From NCBI GenBank assembly GCA_025765615.1, contig JAIVFJ010000058.1, positions 124,001-188,000 on the forward strand: 64,000 nucleotides of DNA, read 5' to 3'. Source of the DNA: Zopfochytrium polystomum (taxonomy: Eukaryota; Chytridiomycota; Chytridiomycetes; Chytridiales; Chytridiaceae). The notes beneath the pieces were generated by a model. It did not search any database. It worked only from the letters and a program-made list of their open reading frames with translations, and was not told where the DNA came from. A program made the position numbers and the translations under genes. This document shows, in pieces, positions 54,094 to 64,000 of this stretch. The first letter of the stretch is position 1, and the number at the start of each line of letters is the position of its first letter.

Positions 54094-56316
54094 GATATTA
54101 ATACTATGAAGCGGTTTTTTTTGTTGCCCTTGTCAGCCTTCTGCAAACCCTCAACGATCCAACCTCAGCGCACTCGCTGGCAACCAGCCCTCCTTACACG
54201 CGCGGGCCAGCCGGGCGGCAAAGACAGCATTTCACCGAGCAGAGAGCGGAAGACGGACCCTGCATCGGGAGCTACAGCTAGCGTAAGACACTTCCGGTGC
54301 GGAAAATATATATGTACATATATTCGCAGGTGTTAGCACGTCGAACCCATGATGGAACCCGTTCCTCTCACCCGGTGCGATCGCAACCACAGTTGTTGTC
54401 CCGACGGTCATGCATCATATGCTCCAGTGGCAGCGTCGAGCGAGCACAGGTTGTTCCCTCGAGCATGTTGGTGGGTGGGTGTGGGACGAAGGCGTTATCG
54501 TGGCTCGTCAGCCTGTTCGTTGCGACTTGCTGACGGCGACAATGAGGTTGTCGCAGCGGCCTGTCGCGAAGATGAATGGTGCCGGTGGCGGCCTCAGCAA
54601 TGGGCCACCAGCCCCATCAACGTTAGCGGAGACGAATGAGAAGAGACCTTCGACACCACCCTTATGCATGACTCGTTGCGTTCCGTGTGTTGTCATATCG
54701 AGAAGATGAATCGGCCTAACAACCGATTGGGAGTACTTGACAAGAAGCATTCCAGCTGGGAACAAGCGAGCGCGCTCTGTCTAGCGTAACAGACGATTGG
54801 GGTAATTTGCGAACGAAAAAAAGGGACGCGTTTGGACAAGAGGCAAGAAAAGGTAAAAACCAAGCGGGAGAAAATTTGGCTCTTCTTTCGCCCTTCATTT
54901 TTCGGAGCTTTGAGCCGTGTCCCCAGTTAGAAGAGTGTGCTCAATCCAATTCCAGCGATGTCAAGGATGGGGTCGTAACGCTTGCCCAGCAAAAGACCTC
55001 GGCTTTGCTTATCGGACAGTTGCTGGTATATGTATATGCCTCCACAATGGACAATTTCATTCGAAGCCCCCACCCCTACACGACTTGGCGGAACTACCGA
55101 CTGTTAAAACAAGTTTGCCGAATGGTCGTGGCCTGTAACATAAATACGCGAACACTTACGTGAGGTCCCACCGTCGTTCTGTTTCGTGCGGGCCAAGAAC
55201 TTGGTAGTGCTTTTTTTCTTCTTAACACTGCACACCGGCCCGTGGATGGCTGGGCGACCATGTTTTCGACCAAGAGGAGTGGTGGCGAGGGACCAAAACA
55301 ACAGGCAAAACGTCGTTCTGGAGGCGTATGTGGTCCAAGGGAATAGTGGCCCGTCCAAAAAGAAGGCGTTGTATAGTTCAAATGAATCACGACAAGTGCA
55401 GAAAACCCACAAATGTACAACATGATGAGAGAGACGAGAGTACACACATTCGCAAGAGTGGCACAAGAATGTATATGGACAAGGTGCACCAGATTGTGAA
55501 AACAAGACAGACGAAAAATAGTTTAGAGGGAGACCCTCGACAAAGGAGTCACGCCTCGAAAAGATAGAACATTCCGCCGTGTGTGATTCCCCGCTTCGTT
55601 GTCCATTCTAGTAGGGAACAGTGGAAGGTAATACAGAAAAACTGCTTGCAACAGACAAGCTCACAAAAATACCAGAATGGACGAAACAAAGAGGAATGGA
55701 AGCAATAATCCTGGTAAATGATCGCGAGTGAACCGCGTTAGTAATGTCCTGAAAGGCTTGCCGCCGTGCCGTGACTTTTTGATGCGTTGTTCCAGCAGCT
55801 TCCGCCAGGCGGACGGTGACGGTGTTCGCTGCTGGTGCTGTTACTACGCTCTTAGTATCTCCGAGAGAGGAGGATGTGCGACGCTGAGAGCCTGAAAGAT
55901 AGACGTAAAGGAAGAGTGTGAGTGAGGGGGAGAGAGAGAGAGAGTGTGTGTGTGTGTGTTTGTGTGTGTGTGTCTGTGTGGGTGTGTAAAACAGACGTTC
56001 CGAGATTGGAGTATTCGGACCGCGTAGTGATGCACACAGCCAGCAGTAGCTCGGCAGAGGTTCCATGGTGGAGGGACAGTGGGCTTATTATTCCATGATA
56101 ATAGGATCTAGTTTGAGTGGATGGGGTGACGAGGGAGAGGCGTTGGAAGAAACTGAATGGCCGGCTTGTGGCTTTGACGGAGTTTGAACCGTAGAAAAAG
56201 GGAAGGCGACAGACCAGCCACAGCCAAATCTCATATCTCCGTCCCGTTCATCCATATCCACATCCGCTCCCGCCCTCTCCGCCAACTTCCATCTTCAACC
56301 CACGAACGAACGAACG
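54094..56316. other. 2.2 kb gene-poor stretch
   Basis: Both strands inspected between CCT2 and the kinase gene. Open frames are short and lack motifs. An AT-rich ATATATATGTACATATATA segment lies at about 54305-54323 and a mixed GA/GT microsatellite at 55931-55986. No transposon or RNA gene recognised. Confidence 0.45.
55931..55986. repeat. GA/GT compound microsatellite
   Basis: GA units to about 55941, then imperfect GT repeats to 55986. Confidence 0.85.
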
Positions 56317-58358
56317 ATGCCCGACCGCTACTGGCCGATGCACCGCATCGGCAAGGAGGAGGACGTGTGGCTCGCAAAGGACGTCGACACCGACGAGGAG
56401 GTCGTCATGAAGCGGATCGAGCGCGAAACCAATTCAGACTACTACGAACGTAACGAGCAGGTCCACCAGGAGGCGGCCACTCTCAAGGAGCTCGCAGAGC
56501 TGTACCCACAGCGGATCATCGGATACAGGTGAGATTGGATCGTGTTGAAAGGAGTGCGGAGATGTGCGGCAGAGCATGTGTAGAATCTGCGCCCAAGCTG
56601 AGGCTGTGCTCTTCTGACCTGGTCTTTTGCACAGAGGGTTCTACTTGAACGATGAGGGCTACTACTGCCTGATTATGGATCGGTGAGTTTTTTGAGATCG
56701 GCTTCGCCTTGAGATCGTCATTGACTGAGATGGTCATCAACAGCGCCGATTGCACCGTGGGCGATCTACTTCGCAAACATGGATTCTTTAAAGAATCAGA
56801 CGCCCAGATGCTCGCCCGTGCGCTGATGGAGGGCCTCGCCTTCATCCACAGCAAGTACATCGTCCACCGCGACATCAAGCCCGCGAATTTGTTCCTCCTG
56901 GATCGTTTTGATCTGGACTCGCTGAAGCTCGCGGATTTTGGGATCTCGGCCGAGGAGAATGGGTACAGCAACATCGGGGGGATGAAGGGAACAAAGGGAT
57001 ACATGGTGAGGCGTTCTCTTGACTTGCACGTGCCCACATCAGTCTAATCGAGCGCACTGTGAAAGGCACCCGAAATATTGCAAAAGAGGCTCCATGGGCG
57101 ACCGGTCGATATTTGGTCGTCGGGAATTCTCATTCATGAGCTGCTACTCGGCCGAAAACCGTGGATCGGCTCTCCCGTTAAACCATCGGACCGTCTCTTG
57201 CACAGCAATATCATGAAAGAGGGCACAATATCCTTGCAAGGTGAATAATCACTACTAAAGGCTTCCACAAACGTGCGCAATCTGACTTTTTTTCTCCGTC
57301 CAGCCCGTGATCTGTTGACGCAAATGCTGCGCGCAGATCCATCCCAACGCATCACAGCAGCGAAAGCTCTCGAGCACCCGTGGCTGCGTGAGGTCAGCCC
57401 AGCCCGCTCGTCGCTGGGTCGCACCAGCCGAGGTCGCACCGCAACACCGTCCATGCCGCCTCCAGCCAAAGTTTTAGTCGTCCCGGAAAAAGTCGAAGGA
57501 TATGACGGGTGGTTGTTGCTCTGGCAAGCAAACGGTCCACCGTACTACCTTCACGAGCCGACTGGAACCACTCAATGGCACCACCCAGGCGAAAAGCCGG
57601 GCGCACCGCCTGCCTGGGTGAACCCCTTCGAACACCATCAGTCGGCGAAAGTCATTGACGCCACATCCGCTGCTTCTGCAAACTCTGGAACCAAGGTCAT
57701 CACCAACACTCCCGCTGCGACCGCACGCCCAGCGACGCCGTTGCGACCAGCCGCGCCGCCCCCGCAAAAACCAGATCCCACCCAGCGCCGCCGCTCCCTG
57801 GAAGAAGACGAACGCCGCTCGCTGCAGCGCGGCGAAGCTCTCGGCGCCTCGTCGGTGCAGTCGAGCTTTGCCCCGCCGTCGCAGGATGCGAGCCCGAAAC
57901 GATCGGTCACTTTTGCTTACCCGAGTACCGCGGGTTCCCGCGCACCGCCCCTCCCTCCGCGCCCACCTACTTCAGTGCCTGCGGCTGTGAAAGAGGACGG
58001 CGCAGCGCCAAAGAAGAAGCCGCCTCCGCCACCGCCATCGAAGCCGATCGGCCTGCGCAAGAAAGAGGAAACTAGCGGAGCCGCGACCTCTTCCCCTGCA
58101 CTTCCGCGGGCAGCGACATCCCCGCCGCCGCCGAAACTCCGACTTTTCGCCTCCGCCGCCCCTCCGGCTCGCGACCCCTCACCCTTCGACGATCCAAAGG
58201 AGGAGGTGCTGCTGGTCGAGCCGTTGACAGAAAATAGCGCCAGCCCATCGAGGAGCGCTACCCAGTTCGAGGCACCGAAGCGAAACGTGTCAAGACTTGT
58301 GTCGGAGCTGCAATCATTGCATTTGGCCAAAGTGGAGGGGCGGACCCCGACAAGATGA
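56317..58358 (+). CDS. protein kinase with C-terminal WW domain
   Basis: Five exons (56317-56528, 56635-56682, 56744-57005, 57066-57240, 57304-58358) join in phase to 583 residues. Kinase core, residues 9-262: VMK Lys32, HRDIKPAN (Asp130, Asn135), DFG at 151-153, APE and DIWSSGILIHELLLG. The glycine-rich loop is eroded: IGKEEDVWLA replaces the usual GxGxxG, so nucleotide binding may be unusual. A WW domain follows at about 298-327 with Trp302 and Trp324 and the YYLHEPTGTTQW core; WW domains bind Pro-rich ligands. The remaining 250 residues are Pro-rich (PPLPPRPP, poly-Pro before SKPIGLRKK) and might bind the WW domain or SH3 proteins. The combination suggests a signalling or scaffold role. 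The fourth exon uses an AAAG acceptor. Kinase group not assigned with certainty. Confidence 0.82.
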
Positions 58359-60376
58359 ATGAGGGGGGAAAGATGATTTGAAGTGAACAGCAGTCTTGGT
58401 CTCATTCATTATATTATTATCGTTTTGCTACGCTTATCCTTACTGGTGGAACTGAATTGTCAATGTACTTCGAAATTCGCCTGGGCCTGAATTTTTTGCT
58501 GACAGTCTTGTATGGACCTACAAGAGGAAAAATACTGTTTGATCGGCGCTTACGTGCGTGGAGGCGTGAATGGAACAAAGGTGATGATGGGAGGAGATGA
58601 ACTCACCACTACCAACTGAGCAAGATCCAATCGATCCTTTTCATCATCAAGAAAACACAAATTATCGCAAACGCACTCCTGTTGCTGCGTTTGATGTCGA
58701 TGAAGCATCATTCATTTGGTGAGATTCTCATTTTGCTTGAATGAGTAAAAAGATCGCAAACCGAAATTACACTTGTCCGTGAGACTTCACGATTATCCAA
58801 ATCGACTGGAGAGGTGCTCACCGAGGCAGATTCGGAACGAACGCGTTTTGATCCGCCTCCACAATCCCCCCGTTGCGAACGACCTTCCCACCTGGTGGGT
58901 TGACCTCGAAAAGAGAATGGAGAGCACTGCCAATACTCACCACCCAGAATCCTTCGCTACATTCAAAATGTGGATAGTTTCCGGCCCTGAACTTCTCTTC
59001 CGTGAAGGAAAGCATGCCCAGCCCGGCGTGCTCATGCTGAGTGAAGGACACTCAGTCGTGTGCTTCTCCCCAGATCTATCATGAGCCTGAACATGTGGGA
59101 GTTGGTGGATGGAGAGGTGCGGCCGTGAGAGTCAGAATGTCGGATGGAAAATGCACAAAACGTACGCTGGACCGTACTCCTGGAACATTTGTCGCAGAGA
59201 CTGAAGGTTGCATTCCGCATCCACGTTCTTAATAATGATGGAGAAGATCTGTACGGCGATACCCGCGTTCGCGGTGTCGCTGAGCATATGTTGGCAGGTA
59301 ATTGCGGGATGGGCTTTGCAAGGACGCCCGTTTTGAATCCGCCGAACGGTGTTGGAGGAATTCTCCAGAAATTCCTCGACCGAATGTCTCCCTTTCGTGG
59401 GCAAAGGGAGGAGGCAGAGAGACAGAGAGCAACCCAGGGAGCGTGGGTGGTCAGTTAAAACGAACGCAGCCGGATTGGCGCATTTCCGACGCAAGAGGAA
59501 CTCCATGGCTGTCCGGCAGGCTTTAGCTCTCGCCGTTTTTTATTTTTTTCGAAAGCGATGAACTGGAGAATAGATCAGAGACAGACAAGGAGGGAGAGGC
59601 CGAGGGAGGAGCTGACAGGAAGAAACATAATCATGGAAGTGCGAGCGAGCTTCACAAGAGAATGTAACTCCTTGGGAGCGAAAGGAAGCCGCTCTGGAGA
59701 GTCAGCTCCGACGCCGACGATGATGCTGACGACCGAGAGGAAAGAAGAATATTGGTAAAAAGGTCCAAAGAAGATGAAAGGGTCACGGCTTTTCTTAATC
59801 GACGTTGAAGTAAAAGGAGCGAAGCGAGAGGGTGTACGTCATCGCAATCAGGTGGGTGCTTGTGTGTCTGTCAATGACAGTAAGGCGGTGAGAGCTGTGA
59901 GGTCTTTCCCACTGTCTGTCTCCATTGAGTCACCACTCCTTTTTTGTTCGATAGTCATTTGGCCGGAGCCGCGGCCCACAAGTGGTCGACTGCCAGATCC
60001 TCATTCGAACGCGTTATACCGCTTCTTCACCGAGGCAATTTTCCAGGGCGGCCGGCATCTCCTTTGAATCCCTCGTCTATCATCCACGCGTGGTACTGAG
60101 GACGAGAAGCAACAGCCCCGCGCAATGGACAATTATAAGATTTAGTGAAGACTGATGAGATTTGATGAGCGGGACGCGAGTGACGCGGCGTGAGCATAAA
60201 GTGGAAGGAAAAGTCTTTACCCGTTGAACCTGACTTTCACAACGGCCCTTGCCACGCAAGGGGCCGGCGGTGTTCCAGCCGCCTCTGTCTGCGGCGGGGG
60301 CGACAGCGACACCTGACGCGTTGGCGCGTTTCTTGCAGTTCGGGACTATTTTCCCGTTGTTCCGCCGACAGACAGC

Positions 60377-60440
60377 AGAGAGAGAGAGAGAGAGAGAGAG
60401 ACGGAGAGAGAGTGTGTGTGTTTGTGTGTGTGTGTGTGTG
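60377..60440. repeat. GA/GT compound microsatellite
   Basis: GA units 60377-60400, imperfect link, GT units 60411-60440. Confidence 0.85.
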
Positions 60441-60477
60441 TCACCGTTCCGTGCACTTATCCCCAGAAGCTTCGCTG

Positions 60478-60505
60478 ACCCCGGACTTGAAATCAAGTCC
60501 GGGGT
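60478..60505. repeat. inverted repeat, 13-bp arms, 2-base loop
   Basis: ACCCCGGACTTGA, AA, TCAAGTCCGGGGT: a perfect GC-rich hairpin 420 bp upstream of the HSP31-like start codon. The core GGACTTGA..TCAAGTCC recurs in part in a second inverted repeat about 95 bp downstream. Could be a dimeric factor site or a transcribed hairpin. Confidence 0.75.
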
Positions 60506-60598
60506 GAAGGGTCAGAGACTGACAGGCCAGTTGAGCATTTGCCTGTCTGTCTTCCTCCCCATGTTTTTTGTCTGCCTGTCTCTGGCCCAGTCCCCCGT

Positions 60599-60628
60599 GA
60601 CTTGATTTGACCAAATTTAAATCAAGTC
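60599..60628. repeat. inverted repeat, 10-bp arms
   Basis: GACTTGATTT and AAATCAAGTC separated by 10 bases. Shares GACTTGA/TCAAGTC with the hairpin at 60478-60505. Confidence 0.7.
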
Positions 60629-60925
60629 CGTCGGTAAGTTGTTTTTGGGATATCGCAGAAATGCTGACGTGGAGATTTCTCGACCGAAAGCGGGTTTGTC
60701 TCTGCGTGAACTATGAGAGAGTTCTTCCGTTTGTTCTTCCGTTTCGGCTGAACTATCTTTCTCGCTGTCCCCCGTTTTCCAAGTTTTCCAAGGAAAGACA
60801 GGGAGTTGAACCATTCGGAGTATTCTTCATTAACTTATAAATAGCAGTGTGGTGCAAACAAAAAAAAAAAAAAAAAAACACAAAAACAGGCAAAAAACAC
60901 CCAAGAAAAAAGAGCCCAAAAAATA

Positions 60926-62010
60926 ATGAAGCGAATCCTCTTTATCGTGACCAGCCACGGCGACATGGGCAACACCGGCCGCAAGACCGGATGGGTACGT
61001 TATTAACATATTCAAGATGCGTGGCGCGTCGTGCGTCGTGTGCGTCGTCGTCGGCTAACACGCTCGGTCACACACCAATCCCCGACCTCACAAACCCACA
61101 CAAATGACTTCTACTGTACAATCGTGGCAAACCGTCATTCCAAAAATCGCGCCGTCGCCACCCCGCTCGCTCGGTGGGCTGCAGTTCCTTCCCGAAGGTT
61201 GGTGTCGCATCGTACTGCGATGGTGCGGCCGTTAACCAATTTCCCTCAACCCCCACCCACACAACCAAAAAAATAAAAATAAAAATAAAAATATACATGC
61301 AGTCGCCCACCCGTACAACATCTTGATCAAAGCCGGCTTCGACATCACGGTCGCATCTCCCAAGGGCGGCGTCACCCCGATGGACCCTCAGTCTGGCATC
61401 GACTTTGCGAAAGACGAGGAGTGCATCGCGTTCCTCAAGGACGAAGCGGCCCAGAAGAAGATGACCCAGTCGATCAAGCTTTCCGACGTCAACTACAACG
61501 ACTTTGACGCCGTCGTGTTCCCGGGAGGCCACGGTTGGTTGCGCATTTTCATTCTTTTTCTTTCTTTGTCTTTGAAGGTTTTTTGCTACACCGCCATCCC
61601 TAATTTTCCCATCATCCCTTGACATTCCCCCAAAAGGCCCAATGTTTGACCTCGCGACCGACGAGCTCTCGCAGTCGATCACCGCCAAAGTCTACGAAAA
61701 GGGCGGCGTCGTGAGTGCCGTCTGCCACGGCCCCGCCGGCCTGGTCAACGTCAAGCTGTCCACAGGCGAGCCATTGCTCAAAGACAAGCGCGTGACGGGC
61801 TTCTCCAACTCGGAGGAGGACGCGGTCCAACTGACTTCTGTCATGCCGTTCCTGCTCGAGACCGAGCTCAAGCAGACGTCGCAGGCACTCTACGAAAAGG
61901 CCGACAAGGACTGGGGCGTCAGGGTCGTCGTCGACGGCCGCGTCGTCACCGGCCAGAACCCGGCGTCCGCGTCCGAGTTTGGCAAAGCGCTCGCCAAGCT
62001 GCTGGCCTGA
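60926..62010 (+). CDS. HSP31: HSP31-type DJ-1/PfpI protein, glyoxalase III-like
   Basis: Four exons (60926-60994, 61185-61197, 61303-61533, 61637-62010) join in phase to 228 residues, the usual HSP31 length. Exon 2 is a 13-nt micro-exon that restores the conserved GW-FLPE-VAHPYN. Motifs: KRILFIVTSHGDMGNTGRKTGW, SPKGG, DPQSG, DDFDAVVFPGGHG, the nucleophile elbow VSAVCHGPAG (Cys134, His135), TGFSNSEED and GRVVTGQNPASA. The family converts methylglyoxal to D-lactate without glutathione and acts as a stress chaperone; yeast Hsp31 is cytosolic and induced in stationary phase and oxidative stress. The last acceptor is AAAAG. Two inverted repeats upstream could be involved in regulation, but nothing proves it. 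Confidence 0.93.
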
Positions 62011-62292
62011 GGAGCTGTGTGTCCATCGGTCGTCATCGGTCCGTTCTTCGCCCGTGGGGTGTGCCTTTGTCGTATTTGCCTTTTCTTGTCACAGGCAGCA
62101 TCTGCCAAAACCCGCTTTGCAAAATACAATCCCATCCCGAGCTTTGACTCTCGTTTATGTTGGTTCTCGGAGCTGACCCGCAATGATTTCCGTAGAAAGA
62201 GTTTGCAAAAGGCCGCTCGTGGGGTGGATAGTGCGATCCTTGAGTGCCTGTGCTGTTCGGTGGCGAAGCCATCGTGAAAAGTGAGAACAGTA

Positions 62293-63291
62293 ATGGGAGA
62301 CAACCAGTGCGATGGTGAGCTGCCCACCGTCCTCTGGATTGTTCGGCACGGCCAACGGTAGCACCACCTCAAACTGTCGCTCTTTGACCGATTACTCCCA
62401 TCCAGCATCGACCACGTATCGCCAACCTGGATCAAAACTGCCCGCGACCGCTACGACCCGCCGCTATCCCCGCTCGGCCGCCGCCAGGCCGCGTTGACGG
62501 GCGATCTCATCGCCGCAGCCACAACAGCCGCCACTTCCGGCATCATCGTCATCTACACCTCGCCGTTCACCCGCTGCGTCCAGACGGCTCGCGCCATCGC
62601 CGAAGCCTGCGCGGGAAAAGCTGGGCCGCGGCGCGCGAGCCGCCAGCATCGGCAGCAGCGGCAGCCGCCACCGGCCGTCCACGTCGACGTCGAACTCCGC
62701 GAGCACATACCGGACCTGGACCTCGCGGCGCCGTACTACGGGCCAGATCCCGCTGTGGCGGAGGCGGCGGCGGCCGAGGACGGGCGGTGGTGGATGTGGT
62801 GGCGGCCGTGGCGGAGGGAGGAGGCGGCGGCGGGGCCAGGCGGCAGCGGCAGCGGCGACGCGCACGCTGACGGTGGGCTGCTGCGGGCGTGGCGCGGGGA
62901 GACGGAGGAGGCTGCGGGCGCGAGGTTCGTGCGCACGGCGCGGCGCATCGCAGGCGAGCGAGGCGGAGAAGGCGGTGGCGGCGGCGGAGTCGACGGAGGC
63001 GCGGGGACGGCGGGAGAGGGAGAGGGAGAGGCGGAGCAGGAGGGGGCAAAAGTGCCGCGGCCGTGTGCGATTGTGATTGTTACGCACGAGGTTGGGGTTG
63101 CCGCGATCCTGCGGGGGTTGGCACCTGACGCGGCGGCGGCGCATGCGGCGCGCTTACGGGACGGCGGCGTGCGGTGCTGCAGCGTGACCAAGCTGGTGCG
63201 CGGCGGCGCAGGTCAGGCCGGCAATGCAGCGGCGGCGGCGGCGTGGAGGGCAGAGATGGTGGTATTCGATGGGCACCTTGGGTTGAGGTGA
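62293..63291 (+). CDS. histidine phosphatase superfamily protein
   Basis: Two exons, 62293-62357 and 62406-63291, join in phase 2 to 316 residues. The RHG signature (18-20, IVRHGQR) provides the phosphorylated His. The second exon starts with IDHV...WIKTARDRYDPPLSPLGRRQ, then YTSPFTRCVQTARAIA and, late, IVIVTHEVGVAAILRG with the second catalytic His. These are the phosphoglycerate-mutase-like fold motifs; many fungal members are broad phosphatases with Sts/UBASH3-like TSP-x-x-R-x-x-QTA. Between the motifs is a long low-complexity insertion of Gly, Ala and Glu (about residues 180-270) encoded by CGG/GGC-rich DNA. The 48-nt intron is standard. Substrate unknown. It follows the HSP31-like gene by 280 bp on the same strand. 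Confidence 0.85.
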
Positions 63292-63442
63292 GCGAGCGAA
63301 GCAAAGTAGGCACGAGCTCGTGTGGCGTTGTCGGTCAAAAGAAAAAAGAAAAAATAGATCCATTTGCACCACCCACCCTCGTCGCCGCCGCCACCACCCC
63401 CTTAAGCGCCCATCCATCCATTCATCCATCGCCGCCAGCAAA

Positions 63443-64000
63443 ATGACTTCGCCCTCCGCCTACTCGGTCTCCCTCACGGCCACGGTCAGCGCCTCTTCTT
63501 ACTGGGACGAGGGCCCGTGCGCCAACGAGGTCTGCAGCCCCGTCCAGGTCATCGATGCGCAGACCGTCACCGGCATCAACTCGGGTGCTGGCACCCGCTG
63601 GGCCTCCAAGCCCGACTACGTCAACAGCACCGGTTCCTGCAACCCCCAGTGGTAAGAGTCATCTTCTGCTCCAACCAGCGAGTCGGCGAAATGCCCTAGC
63701 AAACCTCCCTCACTCTCGTCCATTTAGGATCAACTTCGTCTTCGGAACGACTTCCTCGCCGATTGTCCTCGACTATGTGAGACCTTTCCCTCCCAACTCC
63801 GATTGCTCCCTTCCTTGTCACCTGACCCCCTCAACCCAAAAGGCCAACGTGCAATACGGCGACACCTCGGACACCTTTGATGGCGGCGTCCTCCTCGGCG
63901 CCCGCCGCTGCCCAAACGTGTCCGTCGCATACAGCCCCATCGCCGACGTCACCTTCTACCCGCTGACCTCGCCCGACGACTTTTCCTGCATGATTGGATC
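63443..64000 (+). CDS. unrecognised protein, incomplete at window edge
   Basis: Exons 63443-63651, 63728-63776 and 63843 onward (cut at the window end) join in phase. About 138 residues are visible. The N-terminus (MTSPSAYSVSLTATVSASSYWDEG) has no clear signal peptide. Short segments such as NEVCSPVQVIDAQTV, INFVFGTTSSPIVLDY and ANVQYGDTSDTFDGGVLLGARRC suggest a beta-rich soluble protein with several cysteines. The third exon uses an AAAG acceptor. No family recognised. Translation start and splice sites are well supported by GTAAGA and GTGAGA donors. Confidence 0.6.

Larger units (their letters stand above)
58359..60925. other. 2.6 kb gene-poor stretch with hairpins
   Basis: Between the kinase and HSP31-like genes. 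No motif-bearing frame on either strand. The left 1 kb is AT-richer. The right end holds a GA/GT microsatellite, two inverted repeats with a common GACTTGA core and an A-rich run at 60860-60878 just before the HSP31-like start. Confidence 0.45.

Noticed and set aside
62464..63191. Long minus-strand Arg/Pro-rich frames opposite the histidine phosphatase
   Set aside because: Shadows of the CGG-rich insertion; the plus strand carries the RHG and THE motifs.
1..64000. tRNA, rRNA, CRISPR arrays, origins and bacterial-type signals
   Set aside because: Both strands were read for T-arm-like GGTTCGAATCC, rRNA blocks and regularly spaced repeats; none found. Direct repeats present are simple microsatellites. 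A tRNA with unusual sequence could have been missed without a covariance search.

Overview
The window looks like gene-dense nuclear DNA from a filamentous fungus, most likely a basidiomycete. Nearly every gene is split by short GT-AG introns, mostly 45-110 nt. The DNA is GC-rich with many microsatellites between genes. A cerato-platanin (a Dikarya-restricted family), a DUF4188 protein, a LYC1-type acetyltransferase, a GH26-like enzyme and the remains of a fungal-type large-subunit catalase point the same way. The class cannot be fixed from sequence alone. Gene models were built by joining exons so that phase and family motifs agree; starts were accepted only at ATG.

Region 1-9 kb: a DUF4188 membrane protein, a heat-inducible small heat-shock protein with a visible HSE and TATA box, a secreted cerato-platanin, a five-exon gene joining an ADP-ribosyltransferase-like domain to a histone-H1-like tail (the most unusual gene here), and an unrecognised gene. 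Region 8.7-26.9 kb: insulin-degrading-type M16 peptidase (10 exons), hexokinase (6 exons), a disordered protein with a possible PP1-docking motif, a LINE remnant, a TM9/nonaspanin, a 55-residue twin-CX9C protein, an ankyrin-repeat pseudogene and a nucleotidyltransferase-fold protein.

Region 27-44.5 kb: a large RING-H2 protein, Mediator subunit MED17, mannose-6-phosphate isomerase, a membrane-anchored GH26-like hydrolase, a LYC1-like acetyltransferase with a damaged N-terminus, and a large coiled-coil/poly-Gln protein. Region 45-54 kb: a catalase pseudogene, two membrane proteins (one model unresolved) and CCT2. Region 54-64 kb: a gene-poor 2.2 kb, an unusual kinase-WW fusion, a 2.6 kb gene-poor stretch with hairpins, an HSP31/DJ-1 glyoxalase with a 13-nt micro-exon, a histidine phosphatase and a partial unknown gene at the edge.

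Most genes are housekeeping functions (chaperones, sugar-phosphate metabolism, transcription, endomembrane) without operon-like logic. The interesting signals are the ART/H1-tail gene, the kinase-WW gene, frequent AAG/GAG splice acceptors, candidate ultra-short introns, and a 39-50 kb interval where several genes carry frame disruptions. No tRNA, rRNA, CRISPR or bacterial-type feature was recognised.
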